This document shows positions 23,736 to 35,901 of a DNA stretch of 64,000 nucleotides, piece by piece. The DNA is from Doryteuthis pealeii (lineage: Eukaryota; Mollusca; Cephalopoda; Myopsida; Loliginidae): positions 75,449,787 to 75,513,786 of the forward strand of contig CM042151.1 of the NCBI GenBank assembly GCA_023376005.1. Direction: 5' to 3'. Position 1 is the first letter of the stretch. The number at the start of each line of letters is the position of its first letter. Position numbers and translations under genes: made by a program. Below the pieces are notes generated by a model. That model made no database searches, was not told where the DNA came from, and saw nothing but the letters and a program-made list of their open reading frames with translations.

Positions 23736-24339
23736 ATAAAAAAATACAATATAAAAAAGACTCCCTTGCTGTCTGGCTGATACCGACATCAGGCCACCTG
23801 TCGACTTTTACTTATAGATGATTTTAAATATAGGGATTTGAGATTTGAACTCGGGTCACTGTGTCCATTTCCTACAATGATAACCATTGCACTATGAGTG
23901 CCTCCTCGTTGACATGCCATAAAATAAAAGTAAAAAAAACTTGACATGCCATAAAATCAACTAACCTAATGAGGTTTCTCTTTGACAGAGGCTATTGTTG
24001 TTTTGTTTTGTATCCTCTGCATATTTTTACCATGTTTAAACCAGGTTCAGCTTGGTCTTTTGTTTTTCAATATTGTCAAGGTCATTTTTTTTTTTAGGTC
24101 ATCTTGTTTCTCCTTTATATTCCTTACATTCCTTATGCAGCCCTGTCGGTTGGAGCTTTAGAATACACCGACTGCACCTCTGCAGAGGAGTAAGACCCCG
24201 TAGTGTAGTTCGGCTTCAGGAAATTGCTCAGACGTTACTAGGGTTAGTCAAAAGCTTAGCGTCAACCACCCGTTTATTAATACACATTCAGTTAATGAAA
24301 ATTATTTCTGAAATAAATCATATATAAAAAAACAAAAAA

Positions 24340-24607
24340 ACATGGAGTCGTGGGAAATGGACTCGTTGACCCAAGTTCAAATCTCGGATGAGACTGTTGG
24401 CATTTCACTTAGCGCTAATGCCCTTGGGAAAGGTATGCATCCAATTACTCTCCCTCCAACTATGAGTAAATAGTAGGGCACACTGGGTTCTTTAACCTTG
24501 GCTAGGTAACCAGTCTAGGAGAAGGAAAACTCTGAATTTAAACCTCTTAAACTCTGCTTAAGAAATTGAACTTGTGTTGCATCCTGCTCATGCAGAGGGG
24601 TTAGTAA

Positions 24608-24645
<38 letters not shown>
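24340..24645 (+). repeat. S2 SINE, right-arm copy
   Basis: GACTCGTTGACCCAAGTTCAAATC (B box), CACTTAGCGCTAATGCCC body, (TA)n tail. The head is fused to A-like sequence (24130-24200), so it is 5' incomplete. Confidence 0.8.
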
Positions 24646-24650
<5 letters not shown>

Positions 24651-25139
24651 GATTTGGCATAAGATAACCCATATGGTTTGATATGCCATTAAACCAATCA
24701 ATGTAATTATCAGAAGGATGCACATGTTGAGGACAGTTTTATAGTCTATTTCTTTTGCTCCTTTGTGGTTCTACAGTTTTCTTTGGGAAGGGAGCTCACC
24801 TGATAAAAAATATATCACCATGTCTCCCTGAAAATAATAATTTCACAAAGGGTGAGGGTATTTTTTTCTTTATTTTCTATTTTTCCTTTTCTATTTTTTA
24901 AGGGAGTCCTTGTATCTTTTCTGTGGTATACCTCATTTTGACAATGGTCTTTGATCCTCAACAATTGGCTATCCCAGTGTGGACGGGTTGATATATCCAT
25001 TAAAATCAATCAATTAATCAATTAATGTTGAGAATCTGATATTGATATGTTGCTGATGATTCAGAACAATATTTGCCAGAAGTGACTCACATGCCTTTTT
25101 CTTTTTTTGTTTTTTTCATAACATTAAAAAATAATAGTT

Positions 25140-25555
25140 ATTATTTGGATTTTTTCCATTGTTGTCCTCATTTTTATTGTTATATACACAATGTTTTGGC
25201 TGATGTGCCCTCTGGCCTTCTTCAGTTGGACACATAGCACAATGGGTTGAGTTGATACTGTTCTAAGTGACAATCATCTGTAGGTTGCAGATTCAATCCT
25301 AACCACGGGCGATAATAACATAGAATACTTAACCTAGCTTAACACTTATACCTGGTCATGGTTAGCAAATTGAGAACAATCTACCCCAGTTGATTTAATA
25401 AAGGGTTTGGTTTAAAGTTTAGTGAAGGTTCCTGATTACGACAAGAAACACCTTAAGAAGGCCAGAGGGCACATTGGCTGAAACATTGTGTATTAACAAT
25501 AAAGATGAGGACAACAGTCTGAAAAATCCTAATAATACAAATTATCAAGCCTCAT
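25140..25555. mobile_element. T element, right-arm copy
   Basis: ATTGTTGTCCTCATTTTTATTG...CTTCTTCAGTTGG and the inverted end ...AAGAAGGCCAGAGGGCAC...AAGCCTCATCT. The plus-strand tRNA-like segment ATAGCACAATGGGTTGAG...GCAGATTCAATCC lies inside. Confidence 0.78.
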
Positions 25556-25564
25556 CTAAAAAAA

Positions 25565-26460
25565 ATTAAAACAAATGATAATTATTATCTTTTTATATAT
25601 ATATATATATAAAATATTCTGTATGTCTGTTTGTATAATGACAAAACCTATGTCCTTTTATAAAGGTGAATTGATGGAGACCAGCAAAGATCAGAGTTCA
25701 GTATAATTCACACCCTATTTTTGTCCAAAACTTTTTCCATTGTATAGATATAATAAGGCTATAAATTAATATATTATAAATTAATTTTAAAAAGGATTGA
25801 AAAATAAAATAAATAGATAAAAGATAAAACACAACAAAAAAGCAAATAAAAAAAAATAAACAACTTAAAAGCAAGAGTAAATATAGAATAAGAGAATAAA
25901 AGCAAATTTATCAAAAATTAATTTTTATTAATCTATACTAGCAACAGAAAACACCCTCCGGGCGTCGTAAAAATTAATTTTTGAAAGACATTGCCTGAGA
26001 GGTTGGGAGTTAAAAATTCAATGTCAGAGGGTTTGTATCATAAGTAAGACAAATCCTCATATTTATTAAAGGAGTAAAAAAAACAAAAAAACAATTTGAA
26101 ATGAAAACTGAGCTACGTCCCTCTCAAATAAAATGTTGCGTGCATGTAATAATCAAACAATTATTTTGAATATTTTCCACATCAATTTTATACAAAATCA
26201 TAGGTATTTATTTATTTGTAAACTTTTTAGTTAACTTCTTGTTACTGTAAGAAAAAAGGACGAGAGTAAAAAACAATTTTAAAAATTGCTTACTCAAATT
26301 TTGGGTGTATATAGCATAAGAATATTGTGACGTAAGCTGTGACATAGAGCTATGACGTAGTTTTTGTTACAGACAGAAATACAGACAATCTCCATTATTA
26401 ATAGATATAAATATAAATAAGAGATTTATTGTTTTTAATTTTTTAAATCCCAAGTAATGC
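25565..26460. mobile_element. H2 Helitron-like element carrying a nested H1 insertion
   Basis: Shares TATGTCTGTTTGTATAATGACA, GTCCTTTTATAAAGG, GGAGACCAGCAAA and the A-rich middle with 36130-36620. The 468 bp H1 element interrupts it at 25938. Confidence 0.55.
25938..26405 (-). mobile_element. H1 non-autonomous Helitron-like element, right arm only
   Basis: On the minus strand it runs from 5'-TC (TCTATTAATAATGGAGATT) to a 3' end with a short GC hairpin (CGCCCGGAGGGTG) about ten bases before the terminal CTAG, and sits between host A and T. These are the Helitron end rules: no terminal inverted repeat, no target duplication. The left arm has the unoccupied site. ~470 bp, non-coding. Confidence 0.8.
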
Positions 26461-26729
26461 TGCAGAGTTCCACTTGTAAAAAAATAAAATACAAATTTAG
26501 AAAATTGAATTTAAGAAAAAAAAAAACACTTAAAAAAGGGGAGGACAAAGAAAGTGATCAAATTCATTTAAAAAGAAACATTTGTTCAATAGGCTGTCTG
26601 AAATCAAAATTCAAAAGCCTCTCTATAGGAGATTCAAAATTATTATTTAAGTAATCAAGTGTGTTTACATAATCAATATTTTTTTTGTGTTATTCAAATA
26701 TTGGTTTATCTACTGCAGATACTGTCGGC

Positions 26730-27175
26730 TGGGTAGTAGAATACACCCCTGCAGAGGGGTAAAAATCCCCACAATGGAGCCACTTGTTAGCTATGGGTGA
26801 CATGTGATGCTTAAGGATGGAATCCTGGTGGCTAAGCAGTTTATGACATGCAACACTCTGCTTTGGACCCTACTTAGATGGGTAGTCAATCGGTTAGTCA
26901 TGTTAAGCCCTAGCACGTATATGATTGTCCCGACCCTGTTACCCTTATGGCAAATCCCTAACCCTTTTTATGATTTATGTGCTAGTAGGCAGTGGCTGAG
27001 GGTCTTAATGTCCTAGGTATGACATTAAACTGCATCCAGTGGTGACAGTCTAATTCTGGAGCTCTGGGGAATGTAGAGTACCCTTTCATCACCATTACTC
27101 CCAGGTCCACCTTGACCCATAGTGGTAGTACCTGTTAAGGTCTCATCTATGCCAAAGTTAAGCAGTGATAAACCT
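26730..27175 (+). mobile_element. A element, right-arm copy, lacking tail
   Basis: ACTGTCGGCTGGGTAGTAGA head, AATGGAGCCACTTGTTAGC, GTATGACATTAAACTGC, GTGGTAGTACCTGTTAAGG. Confidence 0.75.
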
Positions 27176-27469
27176 GTTTAATTCTTAATTGAGTGATCAC
27201 TTAAGCAACAACAGGTATTGTATGCAACCTAAGTCCTTTGTATATCTAAATGACTTGATTTGGCATTAAATAACAAAAAAATGCTGTAAAACAAAACAAA
27301 ACAATTTTTCACCTAAAAAAATAAGGGGTTATTCATTACATGAGATATGTTTTTGAAACATTGAAGCTTACATTGTTTCTACGCCTAACCTTACCATAAC
27401 TTTGATCCAAAGTGACCCACACATAGCCTATGCTAAGATGAAAAAAAATTATTTATCCAACTCATTCAC

Positions 27470-27598
27470 CATGGGTAGGATTTGACACAAGGTCACAGCA
27501 TCCAACGAAGATCAAACTCGCGATTCAATTCTAACGGATCTGCGAGACTAGCTTGTTAACCATTACACCATGATGGGAAACCATTATTAGTTAAGACA
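27470..27598 (-). repeat. S3 tRNA-like SINE, right-arm copy
   Basis: Minus strand: CATCATGGTGTAATGGTTAA and CGCGAGTTTGATC(T/C)T; related to S2 heads. Confidence 0.6.
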
Positions 27599-27599
27599 A

Positions 27600-27715
27600 T
27601 AAAGTTTTTAGTTAACATTGTTTACTATTTATAACATCTGTGCATATAATAAAATTATGTAAAAGCTTCATTATCTTAACTAAAAGCCTTTGTTTAGTAA
27701 ACATGGTAGGTTACA
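27600..27715. mobile_element. M foldback MITE, right-arm copy
   Basis: AAGTTTTTAGTTAACATTG...ATCTTAACTAAAAGCCTTTG, internally palindromic around TTTATAACATCTGTGCATATA. Confidence 0.6.
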
Positions 27716-28784
27716 CTAAGGTCTAGACTACATTGTTTATTTATGGTATCGCACTGATTTTTGCTTGTATTACAGTAGTTTAAATAAGTATTTGAATGTT
27801 TTCTCTTTATGTCATTGCATGTCGAAGAAATATTTATGTAGACAAAAGTTAGGAGTTCATTACATGCAATAAATGATAAAAATGGGTAATTCCATGTGAA
27901 ATCATCCAGGCCATGTCACCCACCATTAATGATTTCTGATTTGCAAAATTTTAACTGATGTTGTAGCTTCGGTTCTGAGCAAAAACCAAACTATCTTTTT
28001 GGTACAAATAATGTTCAATATATGTGAAATAATAATAATAATAATAATAAATTTTGTCATTGATGCAGTGCCACAATGGGATATTGGTCTTGCTATCAAA
28101 AAATTAGAAATCACCAATAACTTAAATCTGGTTAAATTTAAGACTTCTATGATAACATTTTTGGATTCCTCGTGCAAAAATTCTTTTATAAACCAATTTT
28201 TAGTAGTAGAGAAGCTCTAGAACTCATTTTACAGACAAAAATAGATTACAAAAAGTCACCATTTTTTGTCCCCCCCCCCCTCAAATTTGGAGAGCTAAAA
28301 ATTGGCATAACTCCGGCAATTTTTGGAATTGGAAGCTCAATTTTGGAGAGTGTCTAACTTTAACATAATCTAAAATTGTACAACATTTCAGAAAAATTGA
28401 AGGTGGTGGGTGACAATTTTACTTTTTTCTAGATGATTTAACATGGAATTATCCAAATATCATTTTGTGGTTAAAGATTAGGGATTATTCATTACATAAA
28501 GTAGATCATTACTAGAGTATTGAGGATTGTTCAATAAATACAGAGAATTTTTAAAAATAAAGCAAAAAAAAAGAACAAAAATTCAGAATTTTTTTCCATA
28601 AATGTAAACTCTGCATTGTTTGGAATTGGTTTATAGCAAAAATGTGTTTTGAGGCTATTTAAAATGGTGGCAAATCAAACAATGCTCCAGGTTTGAACAG
28701 AGGCCTGCCATCAGATTTTTGGTGGCTGAGAAGTGCAAACTGCTGTTTTGTAGAGTGCTGTTTCCAGAATTTGTTCAAAACAAC

Positions 28785-29395
28785 ATCGCCCTGTCGGCTG
28801 GGGCGTTAGAATGCACCGACTGCAACTTTTCAGAGGGGTAAGACTCCCCCAATGGGGCCACCTGTTGGCCGTGGGTGGCGACCCGTGATGCTTAAGGATA
28901 GAGCCCAGGTGGATGAGCAATTCATGACATGCAATACTCCACTTTGGCCCTATCTTGGGCTAGACGGGCGGTCGGAGAGGCCCCCTCCGATCAATCAGCT
29001 GGTCACGTCAAGCCCTAGCACCTATATGATTTTCCCAACCCTATTGCCCTTATGGCAAGCCCCAAACCCTTTTTATCATATGGGTGCCAGAAGGCGGTGA
29101 CTGAGGGTCTACATGTCCTGGGAATGACGTTAAACTCTATCTGATGGTGAGGTTCCAGTTTTGGAGGTTTGGGGAATGTGGAGCACCCCTTCATCACCAT
29201 TGCTCCCTGGTCCACTCTGACTCGGCGTGGTAGTACCTGTTAGGGTCCCATCTATGGGTTAAATAGAAAAATGTATTTATAAAAAAATTGTATTATCCAT
29301 TAAGAATTGATTTATTTCAAAACTTTATCGGCATTAAATGACCCACTGAGGTTGATATGCCGTAAAACAAAACAAACAAACAAACAAAATCAAAA
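28785..29395 (+). mobile_element. A element, near full length, right-arm copy
   Basis: GCCCTGTCGGCTGGGGCGTT head, all body blocks (AATGGGGCCACCTGTTGGCC, TAGACGGGCGGTCGGAGAGG, GGTAGTACCTGTTAGGGTCC) and the tail TATGCCGTAAAACAAAAC with (CAAA)n to 29395. Confidence 0.88.
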
Positions 29396-29529
29396 CAACA
29401 TGCAGAATCCTTGTATTGTTGCCATTGAGCATCTTCTCCAGGCGTTTCGATATAGTTAAAGTGATGCAACCATACAATTGTACTAACACAGCTATAGCTT
29501 GAAAGAATTACTGTTTTATTTTATTAAAG

Positions 29530-29890
29530 ATCAGATTTTTTTTTTGGTGGGGAGGGGGGGGTCTTATCCTTTTGCAGGGGAGACAGTATATTCTAAGCCC
29601 CATCAAAAGTGCTAGACCTTCTGGAGTTGAGCTTTGTGGCCCTTGCATTGAAAACGTTGGGGGCCTCTGCACCTTTGTAGAGGAGTAAGACCCCCCCCCA
29701 CATGGGGACCACCTGTTGGATCTGGTGGTGACCTGTAATGCCTGAGGATGGAAATTTTTTTGGTGGGGGGATTGTCTTATCCCTTTACAGAGGAGACAGT
29801 ATATTCTAAGTCCAATCAAAAGTGCTAGACCTTCCCGAGTTGAACTTTGTGGCCCTTGCATTAAAAAGATTGGGGGGACCTCTGACATAG
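29530..29890. repeat. hAT-like/A-like composite, right-arm copy
   Basis: Mirror of 8395-8750. Two copies of GACAGTATATTCTAAG(C/T)CC and AAAGTGCTAGACCTTC ~230 bp apart give an internal tandem duplication. Confidence 0.5.
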
Positions 29891-30624
29891 TGGTTAAAAG
29901 CATGGGGTGATAGATTTTAGTTGGAGTCTAACTGGAAGTTGTAAGTTCAATCCCAGGTTTGGCAGAAAACAAAGCAACATGACAAGGGTGAAATTACTGA
30001 TACGAGACATTCCAATGAATGGACAATTAAATTTAAGAAAGAGATTGGTTTGAAATTCTGTGAAGGTAACTGACAAGCCACCAGAAGAAAGCCAGTAGGG
30101 GACAGTTGTCTAAACATGAATTTAACTAACAAAATGAGGACAATAGTTTAAAGTGTGTAAAGTAAGTTTTAAAGAACAAAAGAAAGCTTGGTGTGATTGA
30201 TATATTGGGGACCATTTGTTCTGTCTCTTTTTTTTCCTTTCTCGTGGATTATACAGCTAAAGAATCTTCTGAAACATTGTGTTAATGATATCATAAATGC
30301 AAAGGGGTTCAACTGACCTGACAATAGTTGGTATGTTAATGACTTCCCAAAGTTAGAAACAATAAATTCATCTATTATGTTTTAGAATTGTATGATGGAA
30401 CATGCTTTTGTTAACAATGATATGATCATAAAAAAAAGTCTGTTAACAATTGTTCTTGTTCAAGAAAGGAAAGACATGATTTTAAATAGTATAGGGGAAA
30501 AAAAAGCAAATTTTGTTGAAATCAACTTTTTATGGCACTAGACTCATGATTCCATTTAAAAAAAATATTTTATGCATTTCTATTGTTTTAATTATAAACC
30601 TTATGTGATTATATACTTCCATCT

Positions 30625-31200
30625 AAGCCAGGCCTCTGCCTTGTCGGTTGGGGCTGTAGGATATGGTGATTGAACCTCTGCAGAGGGCTAAGACCCCCCC
30701 CCCCCATGGGGCCACCTGTTGGCTGTAGGTGGTGTTCTGTAGTGCCCGGGGATGGAATCAAATTTGCACTTGGTTACATGGTCCCCAATATGCAACACCC
30801 CATTTTAGCCCTTACTTGGGCTAGATGGGTGATTGGAGAGACCACTTCCACTGGCTGGCCACTTCAAGCTTTAGCACCTTAATGATTGTCCCACCCCTAT
30901 TGCTTTTATGATAAACCCCCAACCCTTTTATCATGTGCTAGAAGGCAGTTGCTGTGGGGTCTTAATGTTCTGGGTATAACACTAAACTTCATCTATTAGT
31001 GAAGTTCCAATTCTGGGGCTCTGGGGAGTATGGAGTACTCCTTCATTGCTATTACTCCAAGATCCACCCTGACCTGGAGTGGTAGTACCAGTTAGGGTCC
31101 AATCTATGGGTTAGATAGAAAAAAAATGAATTAAAAAAAATTTGAATATCCAATAATTATGAATAAAAAAAAAGAATGTCTTCAGCATAAAATAACCCAA
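30625..31200 (+). mobile_element. A element, right-arm copy
   Basis: GCCTTGTCGGTTGGGGCTGT head, poly-C, AATGGGGCCACC-type body, GTAGTACCAGTTAGGGTCC; tail degraded into AACCCAAGAGTTTACATCC. Confidence 0.8.
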
Positions 31201-31419
31201 GAGTTTACATCCAACCAACCAACCTCTCCAATAGGCCTACCTGTTGGCCATGCAACACTCCACTTGATGGATGGTTGGAGAGGCCCCATCCGATCAAACA
31301 CCCAACCCTTTTTATCATATGGGTGCTAGAATTATTTATTAATACAGATGAAGTTAATGAAAATTATTTTTACCAATTTATTCTCATGAAGTTTATGAAA
31401 ATCATTTCTGTAAACAAAT

Positions 31420-31945
31420 CATATATATAAAAACAAGACCCCCCCCCTCCAATGGGGCCACCTGTTGGCAATGGTGGGGACCCATAATGCTTAAGAATGG
31501 AATCCTGGTGGCTGAGCAGTCCATGACATGCAACACCCCACTTTGACCCTTACTTAGGCTAGATGGCGGTCTGAGAGGCACCCTCTGATCAATCGGCTGG
31601 TCATGTAAAGTTCTAGCACCTATATGAGTGTCCCAGCCCTACTGCCCTTATGGCAAGCTCCAACCCTTTTCATCATATGGGTGCTAGAAGGTGGTGGCTG
31701 AGGGTCTTTGTCCTGGGTATGACGTTAAACTCTAACTGATGGTGATGTTCCAGTTCTGGGGGTCTGCAGAATGTGGAGCACTGACCTGGAGTGGTAGTAC
31801 CTGTTAGGGTCCCATCTTTGGATTAAATAGAAAAATGTGTTTATAAAAAAAATTGAGTATCCATTAAGAATAAATTTATTTCAAAACCTTATTGATATTA
31901 AATGACCTACTGAGGTTGATATGCCATAAAACAAAACAAAAAATA
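31420..31945 (+). mobile_element. A element, right-arm copy, 5' incomplete
   Basis: Begins in the poly-C/AATGGGGCCACCTGTTGGC block; tail TGATATGCCATAAAACAAAAC. Preceded by a second A fragment at 31200-31330. Confidence 0.8.
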
Positions 31946-31984
31946 AACAAACAACCTGTCACATGGAATGTGTGGCCAAGTTTC

Positions 31985-32400
31985 TGAATTGTAGATGATG
32001 GATTCTGGATATGCTCAGACTTTCCTGTAGGTGGAGCGTAGAATATGTTGACTGTATCCCTTGCAGAGGGGTCCTTTGTATGACACTAAATTGCATATCA
32101 TGGTGAGACCTCCAGTTTTGGAGCTCTGGGGAGTGTGGAGTACCCTTTCATTGCCATTGCTCCCAGGTATACTCTGGCCCAGAGTGGTAGTACCTGTTAG
32201 GGTCCCATTTATGGGTCAAATAACAAAAATGGTTAAAAATTATTTGCATTCAATAGGACTGTGTGCAAAAAAAAAAATCTCTTAAGAAATGACTGCACAA
32301 AAAATGTACATATGTGAACATACAGTGAATGTGATTCACTAACGTTTAGTCATAAAATAACCCTAGACAGGTTGACTTGTCATTAAAATCAATTAATCAA
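31985..32400 (+). mobile_element. B element, short right-arm copy
   Basis: TAGAATATGTTGACTGTATCCC head, GTATGACACTAAATTGC, GGTAGTACCTGTTAGGGTCC and the tail TTGACTTGTCATTAAAATCAA ending 32400 in (TCAA)n. Confidence 0.8.
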
Positions 32401-32829
32401 TCATTTCCTGTTTGAAAAAGACCAGCAATGCCACTTTTATCTTAAACAGTTGTGTGAAATTGATCCTTTTTTGAAGACATTTTGAAACAAAAATTAGTTT
32501 CACTCTTCAGTGTGATAATATATTGAGATGACAGCTGGCTAATGTTTTGTCATCTAAGCCAGAGGATTTAGGCCAAGTGCTTGTCAACTGGCCTAGCTAA
32601 TTTGGATTAATTCACTTTATATTTCATGGAATTACACACACACACACTATTGTCTTTTGTATATAATTTTAACTTGTATATCCTTGTCTAATGAATAAGT
32701 TTTTAAAGCCAATTTTTCACCATAAAACAAGGGTTCATTCATTACACAAGATATGTTTTTGAAACATAGTTGAAGCTCACCTTGTTTCTAGGCCTAACCT
32801 TGCTTTAATTTCGATCCAAAGTGTCTCTC

Positions 32830-33300
32830 ACCCTGTTGGTTAGGGCTGTAGAATAAGCTGACTGTACTTATGCAGAGAAGTAAAATCCCCCTAATTGGGG
32901 CCACCTGTTGGTCGTTTGTGGCGACCCGTGATGCTTAAGGATGGAATCCTGGTGGCTGAGTAGTCCATGACTTGCAACACCACTTTGGCTCTTACTTAAG
33001 CTAGATGGTCAGTCGGATAGGCCCCCTCTGATCAATTAGCTGGTCACATCAAACCCTAGAGCCTATATGATTGTCCTATGGCAAACCTCCAACCCTTTTT
33101 ATTGTATATGTGCTAGAAGGCAGTAGCTGAGGGTCTTAGTGTCTTTGGTATGATGGTAAATTACATATAGCGGTGATGTTCCAATTCTTGAGCTCTGGGG
33201 TGTATGTAGTACCACTTCATTGCCATTACTCTCAGATCCACTCTGACCTGGAGTGATAGTACCTGTTAGGGTCCCATCTATGGGTTAAGTAGATAAAAAA
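32830..33300 (+). mobile_element. A element, right-arm copy, lacking tail
   Basis: CCTGTTGGTTAGGGCTGTAG head, AATTGGGGCCACCTGTTGG body, GATAGTACCTGTTAGGGTCC. Confidence 0.78.
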
Positions 33301-33364
33301 AAATGTGGTTAAAAAAAAATGCTGTAAAATCCAACCCACCCACCAACAAAGCAAAGTGTCCCTT

Positions 33365-33540
33365 GCTTAGCCTATATCAAAACAAAGGCTATTTGTTAAG
33401 GTGAGAATGTTTTTACTTAACAGTTTTTACTATTTATGACACCTGTGAATTTAATACGTAGAAATATTATAAATAGTAAACATAGTTACATAAAGTTTCA
33501 TTATTTTAACTAAAAGCCTTTGTTTAGTTATTAACTATGC
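33365..33540. mobile_element. M foldback MITE, right-arm copy
   Basis: AAAGGCTATTTGTTAAGGTG...TTTAACTAAAAGCCTTTG; best-preserved ends of the family. Confidence 0.65.
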
Positions 33541-33689
33541 AATGTGGAAACATGTTAGGTCAGACTAACTAGAATTTTTGAGATTATGCGGTGTGATTTT
33601 GTTTATATATTATCAGTGGTGGGGTTTTAGTATGTTTGGAATATCTAAGTAAATATGGTAGGCTACATCAAGGTCTAGACCAGGCATGT

Positions 33690-33950
33690 CAAACAAGTAG
33701 CCCCCTAGGACCACATGGTTTACATATGTATGTAATGAGGGCACATGGTTTACACATGGTTTACATATGGATGTCATGAGGGCCACATGGTTTACATATG
33801 GATGTCATGAGGACCACATGGATTTTCATATGGATTCATGAGGGCCACATGGACTTTCATATGTATGTCATGAGGGCCACATGGACTTTCATATGTATGC
33901 CATGAGGGCCGCATGGATTACATATGTATGCCATGAGGGCTGCACATAAC
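33690..33950. repeat. ~31 bp minisatellite, right-arm copy
   Basis: About eight units of GAGGGCCACATGG(A/T)TT(T)(A/C)CATATG(T/G)ATGTCAT. The unit is flanked by GACCAGGCATGTCAAACAAG, so the array probably grew at the edge of a mobile element. Confidence 0.8.
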
Positions 33951-34149
33951 ATCTAAGTCTTTAAATCCCTTTTTTTTTTACATTAACAGAACAAAGTGAT
34001 GATTGCTATCATTAATTTCTTTATTATCCACTAAAAGCCATTGAACACATACCTAAAAATCATTTTTACTAAAAAAGAAAGGAAAAAAGAATATGACTAA
34101 CAGTTTTAATTATAAAACATACAAGTGTCACTGTCACTTATAGCCACTT

Positions 34150-34886
34150 GCAAAATAGAAAATGCAAAAATACATTTTTGAAAAATATTGCTTGAGGTGG
34201 GTGGGAGTTAGAAATTCAATGTCAATAAACTAAATTTTATTCAATTCAATTCTGTAGAAAAATAAATTCTTTAAAAATTCATTTCGATAAATAAAATTTA
34301 TTAAAAAATGTTCGTACAATGAATGAATGAATACAATGTATAATGTTACGTTTTTAATTTATTTTCTTAGACATTTAATAATTTTCATATTTATTAAAGT
34401 AAGCATTAAAGTAATTGAATAACTTTATTCATTTAATTTTTAAAGAACAAAATAAAATTTATATGTATAAAAATTAAAAAGCTATTTTAATAACCTAATA
34501 CCAAATAAAATTAAACTTATTGGTGAATGTGTATTGTTTAAACAATAAACAAAATAGTAGTACTAACTAATAATTACTTTGCTAAAATTTAAATATATTG
34601 CAGATGAAAAATAACATCAGTAATAAAACATTGCATTGAAAATAAATGTAAACAGAATTTCCAGTTTAGTTTACAGTTCTTAAATTTAAGCTAAGACAAG
34701 TTTATGTGACGATTTTTTGTTTGTAAATAATTTTCTCGTAAAAATCTATACATTAGATAACTTTAAATATAAATTAATATAAAACAAACTATATATATAA
34801 ATCAATAATACTGTGCATGTACTTATTAAAACTTATATTTAATAACACAGTAGACCATCAAATGTTGCATACTTAGTTTATGAGAG

Positions 34887-34917
<31 letters not shown>

Positions 34918-35061
34918 GCGTTGTCCTATATTTTATCTTTAAATGGACTTGATTATAAATTAAATACTCTTTGATAAACATACTTAATTCCTGAAATTAC
35001 TGTGGTGTAAGCAGTGATATAGTTACAGATAGATAAATACTGAATCTCCATTATATATAGA
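34150..35061 (-). mobile_element. Possible decayed Helitron-like element at the outer end of the right arm
   Basis: Minus-strand start TCTATATATAATGGAGATTC and GTAACTATATCACTGCTTAC resemble H1. The interior block ATTGAATTTCTAACTCCCACC at about 34190-34220 also matches H1. No clear CTAG end. It spans the point where the palindrome ends (about 34505). Confidence 0.4.
34886..34913. repeat. (TA)n microsatellite
   Basis: Perfect TA run. Confidence 0.9.
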
Positions 35062-35901
35062 TGACTTGATTGAAAGCAGAAGGCAAGAGGAAAGACTCAT
35101 TCCCTTTCATTGACAATTAGCCTCCTCCTTCCGCAACTCTAAGGAAGGAGTGATAGACAATGTGTTGATAACAGACTCTGTTTCTTAACAACATATTGCT
35201 CTAATGAAAATAAACGACCGTTTTCGCACAGGAATTTTTGGAAAAAAACTTTTAAAAACATTGTATGAGAGCGCAGTTTGCATTTGGGCCGCACCTGTCT
35301 TGCTGAGGGCTGCATGTTTGATATACTTGGTTCAGATTTTATTGTTTACTAGAAGTAGCTACATGGTGTCGCCTGTTTTTTTTTAATGTTAGTCACGCAG
35401 ATCCATTATTACTGAATCGTGAGTTGGTTTCCCACAGGATATCCCATTAAAATCCCCATGTAAAAAAGACCTTGCACTGATCCAGCCACTGTGAAAAGAA
35501 AAATGAATGTCTACTATTTACAATATTAAAAAAAAAAAAAATTCCATGCTGTTATCATTTAAATTTTATTTTTTAATTGTCTTCATGAATATAAATCAAA
35601 TCTTCATTATTTTTGTTTAAAAAGCAAGATCTGATGAAAATGAATTTGGATCTATATTTACTTTGTTGTTAATTGTTTTATTTTTGTAATTTCCTCTGGA
35701 CACACAACTGCCCTTTATATATATATATAAATATATAGATAGATTTATGGTATTGCATTGATTTTCATTGTGTTACTGAAGTTTTGAAAGTATAAATAAT
35801 TTAATTTTTTTTTTTTTTTTTATGTGATAAGATGCTGAAGAAATATTTTTGTAAGCTAGTATAGCCAAAATTTAGGGATTGTTCTTTACATGCTATATAT
35901 A

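Larger units (their letters stand above)
18924..34505 (-). repeat. Right arm of giant inverted duplication
   Basis: This is the mirror of 3753-18789. It runs without a gap into unique sequence at about 34505. It carries the plus-strand RING-CH exon. Its first ~1 kb is also present in direct orientation at 2654-3640 on the other side of the scaffold gap, so three copies of the central segment exist in the window. Confidence 0.93.

Noticed and set aside
29508..29903. 131-residue minus-strand open frame
   Set aside because: Lies wholly in the hAT-like/A repeat composite, with internal duplication explaining its repeated peptide; not conserved in the left-arm mirror.
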